Assembly: GCA_016709145.1 (NCBI GenBank)
Contig: JADJEK010000001.1
Coordinates: 1 to 64,000 of the forward strand
Origin: Planctomycetota bacterium
GTDB lineage: Bacteria; Planctomycetota; B15-G4; JADJEK01
Direction: 5' to 3'
Length of the DNA: 64,000 bases
Positions 51,144 through 60,340 of this stretch are shown in pieces. Each line of letters starts with the position of its first letter. Within the stretch, counting starts at the first letter, position 1. Position numbers and translations under genes: made by a program. The notes below the pieces were generated by a model that worked only from the letters and a program-made list of their open reading frames with translations, searched no databases and had not been told where the DNA came from.

Positions 51144-53843
51144 TCACTCCTTCGCGTCGACCGGCTCCGGCAACCCCAACCCCGCGAGTTGCCCTCGGAT
51201 CGACGCGGCGTCGCCGACCAGCACGAGCACGCCCCGCTCGGGCACGACGAACTCCTTGGCGAGTGCGTTCAGCGTCGGTGCGTCGAAGCGCGACAGCGCG
51301 GCGAGGTCCTGCGCCAGCGCCGCGAACGGCCGGCGATGCAGCGCGAGTTCCGCCGCCGAGGCCGCGACTCCGGCGATCTCCTGGAAGTCCTCGACCAAAC
51401 CGTTGCGCACGGTCGCCGCGGCCTTCGCGGCTTCGTCGGTCGACACGTCGCCGTTGCGCATGCGGTCGAACTCGAGCACGAACTCCTTCAGCGACGCGCC
51501 CGTGACGTCGGCGCGCACGGCCGCGCCGGCGCTGACCGTGCCCGTCGTGCGTTCGAACCGCGGCCGACTGCGCGCGCCGTAGGTGTAGCCCTTCGATTCG
51601 CGCAGATTCTGCATCAGTCGGCTCGTGAAGCTGCCGCCGAGGATCGTGCCGAGCAACTCGTAGCCGGGACGACGCGGATCGGCCGCGGTCACTCCGGGCC
51701 ACGTGTACCCGACGATCGTCTGGACCGCGCCGGGCCGATCGACGAGCACCACGCGCAGAGCATCACCCTGCGGCACATCCGCGATCGGAAGTCCCGTGAG
51801 CTTCGGCGTCGCCGGAGCGACGAAGCGCGCGAGCTCCGCGTCGAGCAGCGTCTTCGCTTCGGTCGCGGGCAGCGCACCGACGAGGAACGCGCGGCACGCG
51901 TCCGGCCGCACGATGCCCGCGAACGCCGCGCGCACGTCATCGAGCGTCAACGACGCGATCGAGTCGAGCGTGCCGTCGGCCGGCGTCGCGAACGGATGCC
52001 CCACGCCCCAGTACATGCGCGCGCCGACGATCTGCGCGGCGACCTCGGGGCGGTCGAGCGCTTGCTTCAACCCTTCGAGATGCAGCGACTTCGCGCGCTC
52101 GAAGTCGGCGGCGTCGAAGCGCGGCTTGGTCAGCACGTCTTGCAGCAGCGCGAGACTCGGCTCGAGATTGCGGCGCAGCGCGGTCAATCCGATCGTCAGC
52201 GTTTCATGATCGGCGTCGATGTCGAGCTCGCTGCCGAGCACGTCGAACGCACGCGCGAGTTCATCCGCGTCGCGCGAGCCGGCGCCTTCCTCGAGCATCG
52301 CCGCGAGCAACGCCGTCCGACCGGCCTTGCCGGCCGGATCGAGCGCGCCGTCGCACGAAAACTGCAGCAGCAGATGGACTTGCGGGACGCTCGTGCGCTC
52401 CCAGGCTTCCAACTCGATGCCGTTCGCGAGGGCGATGCGCGTCGGCTCCTGCGGCACGAACGCCGTCGGCTCGAAGTCGGTCGGCCGCGTGTCGCGCGGC
52501 GAGGCGGCGCGCTCGGGTTGATCGGGGACGACGCGCACGATGAGTCGATCCTCGGGGGTCAACGTGCGACCCACCGCGTCGCGCACGCCCTCCGCCGTGG
52601 CCTTGCGGAACCGATCGAGGTCGGCGCGCAGCGAGTCCGGCTCGCCCCAATAGAACTGGTACTCGTTCATCAAGTCGGCGCGCGCGACGAGGTTCTGGAT
52701 GCGCTCGGAGCGCGAGCGCTCTTCCTGCGCGGCGGCCGATTGCAGCTCGTCCGCGGCCGGGCCGTCCTTCGCGAGGCGCGCGATCTCCTCGTCGACGATG
52801 CGTTCGATGACGCCGAGGTCGGAGCCCGGCTTCGCGTAGACGTCGATCTGGAACATCGAGTCGAGCAACAGCGAGATCTGCTGGACCGAGACGTCGACCG
52901 CGAGCGCGTCCTCGACGACGAGGCGCTGGTACAGCCGCGACGATCGCCCGTCCCCGAGCACGGAGGCCGCGATCTGCATCTCCGCGTCGCCGGGCTGATA
53001 CGCCGCGGGACTCGCCCACGTCATGCGCAAAGCCGCGAGCTGGACCGCATCGGTCACCGTCACGCGGCGGACGCCCGACGTGCGCGCGGCCGGCTTCGTC
53101 GCATGCACCGGATCCGCGCCGCGCGGCAGCGTGCCGAACAGTTGCGCGATCAGCGGCTTCACGACGGCGGGATCGAAGTCACCGGCGACCACGAGACTCG
53201 CGTTGTTCGGCACGTAGTACTGCGCGAAGAAGTCCTTCACGTCCTGCAACGTCCCGGCCTCGAGGTCCTCGTGCGAGCCGATCACCGAGTGGTGATACGG
53301 ATGGTCGGTCGGGAACAGCAGCGAGCCGATCATCTCCTCGGACTTGCCGTAGGGCACGTTCTCGGTGGTCTGGCGCCGTTCGTTGCGGACGACGTCGCGC
53401 TGCAGGTCGAGCTTCTCGATCGTCATCATGCGGCCGAGGTCCTCGAGCCGATCGGCGTCGAGCCAAAGCAGCGTCGGCAGGATGCTCGACGGCCCCGACG
53501 AGTAGTAGTTCGTGCGGTCGTAGTCGGTCGACGCGTTGTTGTGCCCGCCGCCCACTTCCATCAGGAAGTCGAACTGGCCGGTCGGCACGCGCTCGGTCCC
53601 CATGAACATCAAGTGCTCGAACAGGTGAGCGAACCCCGAGCGCCCGACTGCCTCGTCTTTCGAGCCGACGTAGAACCACGTGTTGATCGCGACGGACGGC
53701 AAAGTCCGGTCGACGTGCAGGATCACGGTGAGGCCGTTGTCGAGCTTGTACTTCTCGTAGGTGAGTTCCTGCGAGAACGACGCGGAACACCACAGAAGCG
53801 ATGTCGCGAGCGCGAGTGCGGTGTGGACTTTGGCGCGGTGCAT
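51144..53843 (-). CDS. Exported M16-family zinc peptidase, two-domain
   Basis: 899 residues. Signal peptide (TALALATSLLWCSASFSQ). First half has the inverted zinc site GFAHLFEHLMFMG (HxxEH), the downstream VVRNERRQ Glu ligand and PYGKSEE. Second half (from about 455) is the inactive partner, with the R/Y pair LMQNLRESKGYTYGARSR that contacts substrate. This is the pitrilysin/processing-peptidase layout with both halves on one chain. Periplasmic peptide degradation is likely. Single gene, divergent from the sigma gene at 54038. Confidence 0.9.
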   Translation of the reverse strand: MHRAKVHTALALATSLLWCSASFSQELTYEKYKLDNGLTVILHVDRTLPSVAINTWFYVGSKDEAVGRSGFAHLFEHLMFMGTERVPTGQFDFLMEVGGGHNNASTDYDRTNYYSSGPSSILPTLLWLDADRLEDLGRMMTIEKLDLQRDVVRNERRQTTENVPYGKSEEMIGSLLFPTDHPYHHSVIGSHEDLEAGTLQDVKDFFAQYYVPNNASLVVAGDFDPAVVKPLIAQLFGTLPRGADPVHATKPAARTSGVRRVTVTDAVQLAALRMTWASPAAYQPGDAEMQIAASVLGDGRSSRLYQRLVVEDALAVDVSVQQISLLLDSMFQIDVYAKPGSDLGVIERIVDEEIARLAKDGPAADELQSAAAQEERSRSERIQNLVARADLMNEYQFYWGEPDSLRADLDRFRKATAEGVRDAVGRTLTPEDRLIVRVVPDQPERAASPRDTRPTDFEPTAFVPQEPTRIALANGIELEAWERTSVPQVHLLLQFSCDGALDPAGKAGRTALLAAMLEEGAGSRDADELARAFDVLGSELDIDADHETLTIGLTALRRNLEPSLALLQDVLTKPRFDAADFERAKSLHLEGLKQALDRPEVAAQIVGARMYWGVGHPFATPADGTLDSIASLTLDDVRAAFAGIVRPDACRAFLVGALPATEAKTLLDAELARFVAPATPKLTGLPIADVPQGDALRVVLVDRPGAVQTIVGYTWPGVTAADPRRPGYELLGTILGGSFTSRLMQNLRESKGYTYGARSRPRFERTTGTVSAGAAVRADVTGASLKEFVLEFDRMRNGDVSTDEAAKAAATVRNGLVEDFQEIAGVAASAAELALHRRPFAALAQDLAALSRFDAPTLNALAKEFVVPERGVLVLVGDAASIRGQLAGLGLPEPVDAKE

Positions 53844-53900
53844 GGCGGGCTCCGGGGATGAGGCGGCGACGGGCGGGGGATGTTACCGGGGGGCACCCCC

Positions 53901-53970
53901 GTCCCTCGCGCCCCTCGTCGTCCCTCGCGCCCCTCGTCGTCCCTCGCGTCCCTCGCGTCCCTCGCGTCCC
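53901..53970. repeat. Tandem GTCCCTCGC repeats in a divergent promoter region
   Basis: Two 19-base units (GTCCCTCGCGCCCCTCGTC) followed by three 9-base units (GTCCCTCGC). They lie between the M16 gene and the ECF gene, 68 bases before the sigma start, where the sigma promoter might be expected. Confidence 0.75.
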
Positions 53971-54037
53971 CATTCCCCCACCCAATCCAATTCCAAATCC
54001 CCCGAAGGACCCCCCCTCCGCACGGCACAGTACCCCC

Positions 54038-54643
54038 ATGATCCCCGCCGCCTCCTCGCCGCATCCGGACCTCGACCTGCGCGACCGCGCCCTGAAAGGC
54101 GACCGCGCCGCCGCCGAAACCCTGTTCGAACGGCACCTCGACACGCTGTACGAGTTCGTCTTCTACCGCGTCGGTCGTGATGTCGGCCTCGCCGAGGCGA
54201 TCGTCCAGGACACGATGCTGACCGCGTTCCAAAGCCTCGCGGGGTTCGAGGGTCGGTCGGCCTTCCACACCTGGCTGTGCGGCATCGCGAAGAACAAGAT
54301 CCGCACGCAGAAGCGCAAGAAGCAGCCCGTCGCGCTCGACGACCTGCTCGATCAAGCCGACGCGGAGATCGACGTCATCCTGATGGGCGTCGAGTCCGAG
54401 GACATCCCCGACCACGTCCTCGAGCGGCGCGAGACGCGCGAGCTCGTCGGCGCGGCGTTGTCGTCGTTGCCGCCCGACTATCGGCGAGCGTTGGTGTCGA
54501 AGTACGTCGACGACCTGTCGGTCGCGGAGATCGCGCGCCAAGAAGGGCGCGGCGAGAAGGCCATGGAGTCGCTGCTGACGCGCGCACGCGTCGCGTTCGC
54601 GCGCGTCGTCGAACTCATCGCGAAGAAGCGCGGAGGCCTGTGA
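54038..54643 (+). CDS. ECF-type RNA polymerase sigma factor
   Basis: 201 residues. Region 2: AETLFERHLDTLYEFVFYRV, GLAEAIVQDTMLTAFQSLAG and FHTWLCGIAKNKIRTQKRKK (about 25-100). Region 4: LSSLPPDYRRALVSKYVDDL, SVAEIARQEGRGEKAMESLL (about 143-185). No C-terminal extension. Its stop overlaps the ATG of the next gene (TGATG), so it is translationally coupled to a membrane protein that probably controls it. The tandem repeats just upstream may affect its expression. Confidence 0.92.
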   Translation: MIPAASSPHPDLDLRDRALKGDRAAAETLFERHLDTLYEFVFYRVGRDVGLAEAIVQDTMLTAFQSLAGFEGRSAFHTWLCGIAKNKIRTQKRKKQPVALDDLLDQADAEIDVILMGVESEDIPDHVLERRETRELVGAALSSLPPDYRRALVSKYVDDLSVAEIARQEGRGEKAMESLLTRARVAFARVVELIAKKRGGL

Positions 54644-57189
54644 TGGCTCCCGATCCGCGCATCCTCGAACGCAATGTCGCGAAGTTGTTGTCGCGCTCCT
54701 ATCGGCCCGCGCTGGCGAAGCCGGCGTTCCGCGCGGCGCTGAAGCAGAGCGCGCTCGCGCTGGTGCATGAGCCGCGCATCCTCGCCGGGCCGCGCCGTTC
54801 GCGTCTCGTGCCCGTGCTCGCGATCGCCGCGGGCTTCGCGCTGGCCGTGCTGGCTTGGCGGGCGTTCTTGCCGTCCGGGGACGCGTCGCCCGACGGGTTG
54901 CTCGCTCGCGGCGAAGTCGCGTTGCGCACCGAACCGCAGGGCCTCTGGCACGCGGCGGAGGCCGCCCACGTCGTCGTCCCGGCCACGGACTTCCTCGAGG
55001 CCATGACTCCGGAGTCGAAGTCGTTCCAGATCGATTCGCTCGCGGGTCGGTGCGCGCTCGACGCCGGTTCGCACGTCGAAGTCGCGACCACCGCGGGGGA
55101 TCCCGCCGGCATCGCGACCCAAGTGTGGCTGCGCAGCGGTGGCGCATCGTTCGTCGCCAATGCGCGTATGCGCGCCGTGACCCATGAAGGCGCGCTGGCG
55201 TTCGGACCTGGCGAACTCCGCGTCGGCTACGCGCAGAGCCCCGCGTCGACCGAGCCGCTGCCGCGCGACGCGGTACGCGTCGACGTCCCGATCCAGACGA
55301 CCGGCGTCGTGCTCGACGACGCGACTCCGCCGCAACCGGTCGATGCCGGCGCGTGGCGTGTGTTCGAGCGCACGCTCGCCCCGTGGGAGCCCGGATCTCC
55401 GGAAGAAACCGCGAGTGGCGATCGCTCACCCACCGATCCCGTGACTCCCGGCGTACCGGCCGTCGTCGCGTCGACCGAGAACGACCCCGGTCTGATCCGC
55501 CTGCGCGTGATCGACCGGTCGACACTCGAACCGTTCGCCAAGGTCACCTACACGCTGCTCGAACTCGAGCGCATCCTCGCCGACGGGCGGCGCGTTCCGG
55601 CGTACGGCCAGCTCGTCTCCGCGCAGACGGTCGCGACCGAGGCCGGTGTCGTCGAGCTCTACGCGCCCGAGAACGGCATCTACAAGGTGTTCGTGCGATC
55701 GCCCGGCTTCGCGTCGTGGCAATCCGAGCGGTTCGAAGCGACCGACGAAGCGCCGGCGCGCACGTTCGAGGTCGGCCTCGAGGCCGGCGCGTCGATCCCG
55801 GGCCGCGTCGTCGACGCGCGCAATGGCGCTCCGATCGCGGGCGCGCTGATCCTGTCGGAAGTCGACACGCCGGCCCTCGGCGTCCCCGTCGATCGCAGGT
55901 GGTTCTCGATGTTCGGCATCGAGCGCGTGACGACGACCACCACGTCGGGCACCGAGGGCGCATTCGTGCTCGATCACGTCTCCCGCGGCGAGCAGCGCTT
56001 GCGCGTGATCGCGCCTGGATTCGGCTCGCAGCAATTGCGATTGACCGTTCCTGATGCCGGCGCCGACGTCGCTCCGGTCGTGATCGAACTCGGTCAAGCC
56101 GCGTCGCTGTACGGGCGCGTCACGGATCGCGACGGCAAGCCGCGCTCGGGCGAAATGGTCGTCGCCGCGGGACAGGCGCAAGCCGCGGGCGAACTCGCGG
56201 CGCCGCTCGGCTTCGCGACGACCGACGCGGACGGCGCGTATCGCATCGAGGACCTCGCGGCCGGCGGCTGGATCGTGATCCACATGGCCGAGGCCGACCA
56301 AGGTCCGCTGACCTCGGGCCAGAGCGTGCGTTCGGTCGGAGTCGACGCCGGCGAGAGCGTCGAAGTGAACTTCGGGCGCGGGCGCTACCGCGTGCGCGGA
56401 CTCGTGCTGAAGCCCGACGGAACGCCGCTGGCGCAAGCGACGCTGTCGCTGTCGCACGAGCGCGAGCTCGGCCCCGAGAACTGGATCGGCGTCAACACCG
56501 ACGATCAGGGCCGCTTCGACGTCGGACTCGACATCACCGGCAACTACAGAGCGGTGCTCGTGGAACTCGCCGGCCAGCGCATCTCGGTGATCGGTGCGTT
56601 CGACGTGACCGATCAGCCCGAGAGCGAGGTCACCCTGCGCATCCCGACCGCGACGATCAGCGGCCGCGTGCTGCGCGCCGAAACCGGTGAACCCGTGCCG
56701 TTCGCGAGTCTCGTGATCCTCGAGACGAAGGACGGTCGCTGCGAGTTCTCGGGCATCGCCGTCGCCGACGAGCAGGGACGCTTCGAGACCGCACCGTTCG
56801 CCGCGACGGGTACGTACGACTTGATCTCGGTCTCGCAGAGCGAGCCGCTCGGCGTCGGACTCGCGCGCGGCATCCAAGTGACGATCGGCCAGAGCGCGAC
56901 CGGGATCGAACTGCGCATGCCGCGCGGTGGATCGTTGGTCGTCGCGCCGCAGGACGAGTCCGGCGCCGCCATCCCCTCGGCAAAAGTCGAGCTCGTCGAC
57001 GCGCGCGGAGTCGTCATCGATCTGGCCGCGACGACCGCGCGCGACGAGAAGCGCTTCGCCGGCGTCGACGCCACGCGTTGGACCGTGCGCGTCACGGCCG
57101 ACGGTTACGAAACACTCGAGACCCACTGCGACGTCGCGGTGGGCGCGGAGTCGCGCGTCGTCGCGCGACTCGTCCGCAAAGCACCGTGA
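54643..57189 (+). CDS. FecR/Ig-like membrane protein coupled to the ECF sigma factor; candidate anti-sigma
   Basis: 848 residues. Cytoplasmic head 1-50 (ILERNVAKLLSRSYRP, KPAFRAALKQSALALV), one TM segment 54-77 (LVPVLAIAAGFALAVLAWRA), then a FecR-like part about 85-215 (LLARGEVALRTEPQGLWHAA; SLAGRCALDAGSHVEVAT), a Pro/Thr-rich linker, and at least four CarboxypepD_reg/Ig-like repeats (SIPGRVVDARNGAPIAGALI, SLYGRVTDRDGKPRSGEMV, RVRGLVLKPDGTPLAQATL, TISGRVLRAETGEPVPFASL). The coupling to the sigma gene and FecR-like region suggest it binds the sigma factor inside and senses a signal outside. No canonical zinc anti-sigma motif is seen. Confidence 0.8.
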   Translation: MAPDPRILERNVAKLLSRSYRPALAKPAFRAALKQSALALVHEPRILAGPRRSRLVPVLAIAAGFALAVLAWRAFLPSGDASPDGLLARGEVALRTEPQGLWHAAEAAHVVVPATDFLEAMTPESKSFQIDSLAGRCALDAGSHVEVATTAGDPAGIATQVWLRSGGASFVANARMRAVTHEGALAFGPGELRVGYAQSPASTEPLPRDAVRVDVPIQTTGVVLDDATPPQPVDAGAWRVFERTLAPWEPGSPEETASGDRSPTDPVTPGVPAVVASTENDPGLIRLRVIDRSTLEPFAKVTYTLLELERILADGRRVPAYGQLVSAQTVATEAGVVELYAPENGIYKVFVRSPGFASWQSERFEATDEAPARTFEVGLEAGASIPGRVVDARNGAPIAGALILSEVDTPALGVPVDRRWFSMFGIERVTTTTTSGTEGAFVLDHVSRGEQRLRVIAPGFGSQQLRLTVPDAGADVAPVVIELGQAASLYGRVTDRDGKPRSGEMVVAAGQAQAAGELAAPLGFATTDADGAYRIEDLAAGGWIVIHMAEADQGPLTSGQSVRSVGVDAGESVEVNFGRGRYRVRGLVLKPDGTPLAQATLSLSHERELGPENWIGVNTDDQGRFDVGLDITGNYRAVLVELAGQRISVIGAFDVTDQPESEVTLRIPTATISGRVLRAETGEPVPFASLVILETKDGRCEFSGIAVADEQGRFETAPFAATGTYDLISVSQSEPLGVGLARGIQVTIGQSATGIELRMPRGGSLVVAPQDESGAAIPSAKVELVDARGVVIDLAATTARDEKRFAGVDATRWTVRVTADGYETLETHCDVAVGAESRVVARLVRKAP

Positions 57190-57266
57190 AGAGCGCGGCC
57201 ACCACCGCGCGCTCCGAACACTTCGAACTTCGAGTTCAGGTCTCCGCACTCCTTGGAGGATTCGCC

Positions 57267-58151
57267 ATGTCGTCTCCCGTGATGTCCGCCGTGATCGCCG
57301 CTGTCGTCGCCACTGGGACCGGGATCGTGCTGCATCAACTCGTCGCCGAACCGCCCCCCGCTGCGGCGATCTCGCCCGACACCAGCTCGCTGGAGTCGCG
57401 CATGGGCAAGCTCGAGGCGGAGCTCACGAGCGCCGTGGCGCGCCTCGATGCCGCGACCGCAGCCCTCGAGGCAGCGACGGTCGAGCGCGCCGAACAACGC
57501 GCGCAGGCGCAGGCAACGGCCGACGCCCAGCGCAAGGCCGACGTCGCGCCCACGGCGAAACCCGCCGTCGATGCGCAAGCCGACGGAGCGATGACCGAGG
57601 CCGAACTCGCGGGAGTGATCGGCGAACTCATCGGATCCGGCACCGATTGGGACACCAAGGAAGCCCTGTGGGCGAAGATCAAGGCCGCGGGTCAACTCGA
57701 CGCCGCGATCGCACAGATCGAGGAGTTGGTCGGCGACGACCCCGAGAACGCGGACCTGCAGACCGACCTCGGCGGCGCGTACCTGCAAAAGCTGTTCACC
57801 GTGACGGAAGATCCGCAGAAGGGCGTGTGGGCCCTGAAGGCCGACTCCGCCTACGACGCCGCTCTGAAGGTCAACCCGCAGCATTGGACCGCGCGGTTCT
57901 CGAAGGCCACCTCGCTCGCCTTCTGGCCGCCGATCTTCGGCAAGCAGGGCGAAGCGATCTCGAACTTCGAGACCCTGGTCACCCAGCAAGAAGCGTCCGG
58001 CACGAGCAAACCCGAGTACGCGCAGACGTACGTCTTCCTCGGCAACCTCTACGAGCTCCAGGGCAAGACCGACAAGGCCAAGGAGATCTGGAACAAGGGG
58101 GCTGGCAAGTTCCCCGGCAGCGCGGAGCTGAAGGGGAAGGTCGCGAAGTGA
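57267..58151 (+). CDS. Membrane-anchored TPR protein with coiled coil
   Basis: 294 residues. ATG 57267 has TTGGAGGA 6-13 bases upstream. One N-terminal TM (VMSAVIAAVVATGTGIVLHQ), a coiled coil 40-85 (SLESRMGKLEAELTSAVARL), an Ala/Pro linker, then TPR-like helices from 115: LDAAIAQIEELVGDDPENAD, SAYDAALKVNPQHWTARFSK, QTYVFLGNLYELQGKTDKAK. It follows the sigma/FecR-like pair by 77 bases and could be in the same regulon. A scaffold role is likely. Confidence 0.75.
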   Translation: MSSPVMSAVIAAVVATGTGIVLHQLVAEPPPAAAISPDTSSLESRMGKLEAELTSAVARLDAATAALEAATVERAEQRAQAQATADAQRKADVAPTAKPAVDAQADGAMTEAELAGVIGELIGSGTDWDTKEALWAKIKAAGQLDAAIAQIEELVGDDPENADLQTDLGGAYLQKLFTVTEDPQKGVWALKADSAYDAALKVNPQHWTARFSKATSLAFWPPIFGKQGEAISNFETLVTQQEASGTSKPEYAQTYVFLGNLYELQGKTDKAKEIWNKGAGKFPGSAELKGKVAK

Positions 58152-58426
58152 GGGGAGCGACGCGCGGATTCGCGAAGGGCCGTTCCGTTGGGCGGGGTTG
58201 GTACGGAAAGCGGGCCGAGCGTTCGTGAGTCCGTGCGTGCTCGGTCATCGCGTAGGGGAAGTCATTTCGTGGAGTGGGCCGGCAGAAATTAGTTACCCCA
58301 CTATTTGCGAGTCACTTGCGTTGTTCATCGGCGCCAATGGCTGACATCGACTTCCGCCCACCTGGTCGCTCGATCCGGTGTGGTGGTGCCGGAACGCAAT
58401 TCGTCAGCCGAACACGCCGAGGCTAG
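58152..58426. other. Gene-free stretch before the toxin-antitoxin pair
   Basis: No supported gene. It contains an AT-richer patch near 58286-58320 (AGAAATTAGTTACCCCACTA), unusual for this chromosome, which may hold the promoter of the toxin-antitoxin operon. Confidence 0.4.
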
Positions 58427-58442
58427 ACTGGTCATGACTAGT
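58427..58442. promoter_or_regulatory. Candidate operator of the toxin-antitoxin operon
   Basis: Near-perfect 16-base palindrome ACTGGTCATGACTAGT (7 of 8 pairs), ending 13 bases before the antitoxin ATG and just ahead of its ribosome site CAGGAG. Antitoxins of the Phd/VapB type bind such palindromes to repress their own operon; binding here is inferred. Confidence 0.45.
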
Positions 58443-58455
58443 CAGGAGCGACCTC

Positions 58456-58725
58456 ATGAAACGACACTCATCCGCGGCTGACGACCGGACCGTCGCTGCT
58501 TTTTCGGCGCGAGCGCGCTTCGCGGAACTCTTGCGGCGCGTTGCCGCCGGCGAGCGATTCGTCATTACGCGCTCGGGACAACCAGTCGCCGAATTGCGGC
58601 CGGTCGAAGAAGCCGTGGACCGCAAACGTGTCCAACGCGCCGTCGCGGGACTTCTTCGCTCGCGTAAGGGGACGTCACTGGGAGGTCTCTCGTTGCGTCA
58701 ACTCATCGACGAAGGGCGCAAGTGA
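58456..58725 (+). CDS. Antitoxin, Phd/YefM (VapB-like) family
   Basis: 89 residues. VAAFSARARFAELLRRVAAG is the DNA-binding start of Phd/YefM antitoxins, followed by ERFVITRSGQPVAELRPVEE. The C-terminal arm (SRKGTSLGGLSLRQLIDEGR) would wrap the toxin. Its stop overlaps the toxin GTG (GTGA), as is usual in such operons. Confidence 0.88.
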   Translation: MKRHSSAADDRTVAAFSARARFAELLRRVAAGERFVITRSGQPVAELRPVEEAVDRKRVQRAVAGLLRSRKGTSLGGLSLRQLIDEGRK

Positions 58726-59141
58726 GTTCGCTCGTTCTCGACGCGTCGATCGCCCTGTCGTGGTGCTTCGAGGAGGAAGCGAACGCCTACGCGGATGCGG
58801 CCCTCGATGCGTTGTCCACCGGCAACGCGGTCGTTCCTGCCCTGTGGGCACTGGAAGTCGCAAACGTCCTCGCGATCGCAGTCCGCAAGGGTCGCATCAC
58901 CGACAAGGTCATGCACGAGCGCCTTTCGTTCCTCCAGGACCTCCCGATCGAAGTCGAGCACGTTTCGATCGACGGCGTCTTCGGGCAAGTGGTCGATCTC
59001 GCGACAGCGCACGCGCTGACGGCCTACGACGCGAGCTACCTGGCGGTGGCGTTGAAGCGCGCTTTGCCTCTCGCGACGTCGGATGAACGGATGCGCGGTG
59101 CCGCCAAGAAACTCGGCGTCGCGTTGTTCGCGCCGAAGTAG
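58722..59141 (+). CDS. vapC: VapC-type PIN domain toxin
   Basis: 139 residues from a GTG overlapping the antitoxin stop. PIN-domain acidic residues are visible: LVLDASIALSWCFEEE (Asp7), ALWALEVANVL (Glu), LTAYDASYLAVALKRALPL (Asp) and LATSDERM (last Asp). VapC proteins are Mg-dependent RNases that cut tRNA or rRNA. It pairs with the antitoxin upstream. Confidence 0.9.
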   Translation: MSSLVLDASIALSWCFEEEANAYADAALDALSTGNAVVPALWALEVANVLAIAVRKGRITDKVMHERLSFLQDLPIEVEHVSIDGVFGQVVDLATAHALTAYDASYLAVALKRALPLATSDERMRGAAKKLGVALFAPK

Positions 59142-59276
59142 GACGCGGTAGCGCTCCCGATTCCGTGATCGACGAGTTCGCTGCGAACTCGTTCCCAGCT
59201 CGGCGAGACGATGCGGCTCTCGGCTCGCCCGGGCCATTTTGGCGCTGCCTGGAATGACCCGCCCTCACTCGGTGCA

Positions 59277-60311
59277 ATGCGTCCACCGATGCCGACCGAC
59301 ATCAAGCGCCCCCTGTTCGACCGCCTGCGCGTGCCCATCCTCGCGCTGGTGTTCACGCACGTCGTCGGCACGTGCGGGTATCGGTGGCTGTGGCGGGACG
59401 TCGGCGGGACTTGGCTCGACGCGCTGTTCATGACGTTCACGACGATCACGACGATCGGGTTCGGCGAAGTGAAGCCGCTCGATGCGCCCGGGCGCGTGCT
59501 GACGATGCTGGTCGCACTGTCGGGCATCGGCAGCCTGTTCTATTCGTTCACCGTGCTGCTCGATTTCATCACCAGCGGTGAAGCGCGCGCCGCGCGCAGG
59601 AAACGCACCATGCAGAAGTCGATCGACGCCATGACGGACCACTACATCGTCGCGGGCTTCGGGCGCGTGGGACGTGAGGCCGCCTCCGAGTTGAAGGATG
59701 CCGGCCGCGAGTTCGTCGTCATCGACCCCGACGAGCGCGTCGACGAGGAGTGCACCGCGTTCGGCTGCGCGTTCGTGAAGGGCGACGCCGCCGACGACGG
59801 GGTGCTCGAGCGCGCCGGGATCCGCCGCGCGAAGGGGCTGATCGTGACGACGTCGAGCGATGCGGCGAACCTCTACGTCGTGTTGTCCGCGCGCTTGTTG
59901 AACCCGCTTCTGTTCATCGCGGCGCGTGTCGACGACGACGGCGCGGTGCCGAAGCTGTTGCGCGCGGGCGCCGATCGCGCGATCAACCCGTACGCGACCG
60001 GCGGGCGGCGGCTCGCGCACCTGATGCTGAGTCCGCGCGCTGTCGACTTCTTCGAGACCGCGATGAAGCGCGGATCGAAGCAACTCAACATCGACGACAT
60101 CCTCGTCGTGCCGCAGTCGACTGCGGTCGGCCGCACGCTGGCCGCCCTCGAGCTCGCGCAGAAGACCGGGGCGACCGTGCTCGCCGTGATCCGCGCCGGC
60201 ACGCCGACGTCGAATCCGCATGGGGACTTCGCGTTGGCGGCCGGGGACCATCTGCTCGCCCTCGGCACCGACGAGCAACTGCAGAAGCTGGAGTCGCTGC
60301 TCGCCGGGTGA
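59277..60311 (+). CDS. Potassium channel with RCK (TrkA-N/TrkA-C) domains
   Basis: 344 residues from ATG 59277; ATG 59289 is also possible. TM1 (VPILALVFTHVVGTCGY), pore helix and filter MTFTTITTIGFGEVKPL (GFGE replaces GYGE, a tolerated variant), TM2 (VLTMLVALSGIGSLFYSFTV). RCK-N begins HYIVAGFGRVGREAASELKD with the GxGxxG nucleotide site; RCK-C ends IDDILVVPQSTAVGRTLAAL and AAGDHLLALGTDEQL. A two-TM potassium channel gated by a bound ligand. Confidence 0.9.
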   Translation: MRPPMPTDIKRPLFDRLRVPILALVFTHVVGTCGYRWLWRDVGGTWLDALFMTFTTITTIGFGEVKPLDAPGRVLTMLVALSGIGSLFYSFTVLLDFITSGEARAARRKRTMQKSIDAMTDHYIVAGFGRVGREAASELKDAGREFVVIDPDERVDEECTAFGCAFVKGDAADDGVLERAGIRRAKGLIVTTSSDAANLYVVLSARLLNPLLFIAARVDDDGAVPKLLRAGADRAINPYATGGRRLAHLMLSPRAVDFFETAMKRGSKQLNIDDILVVPQSTAVGRTLAALELAQKTGATVLAVIRAGTPTSNPHGDFALAAGDHLLALGTDEQLQKLESLLAG

Positions 60312-60340
60312 AGTTCGTCGCGTCCTCGGGGGAGTCCGCA

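Noticed and set aside
51096..53861. 921-codon plus-strand frame opposite the M16 protease gene
   Set aside because: Fully overlaps a gene with clear signal peptide and HxxEH site; product lacks motifs.
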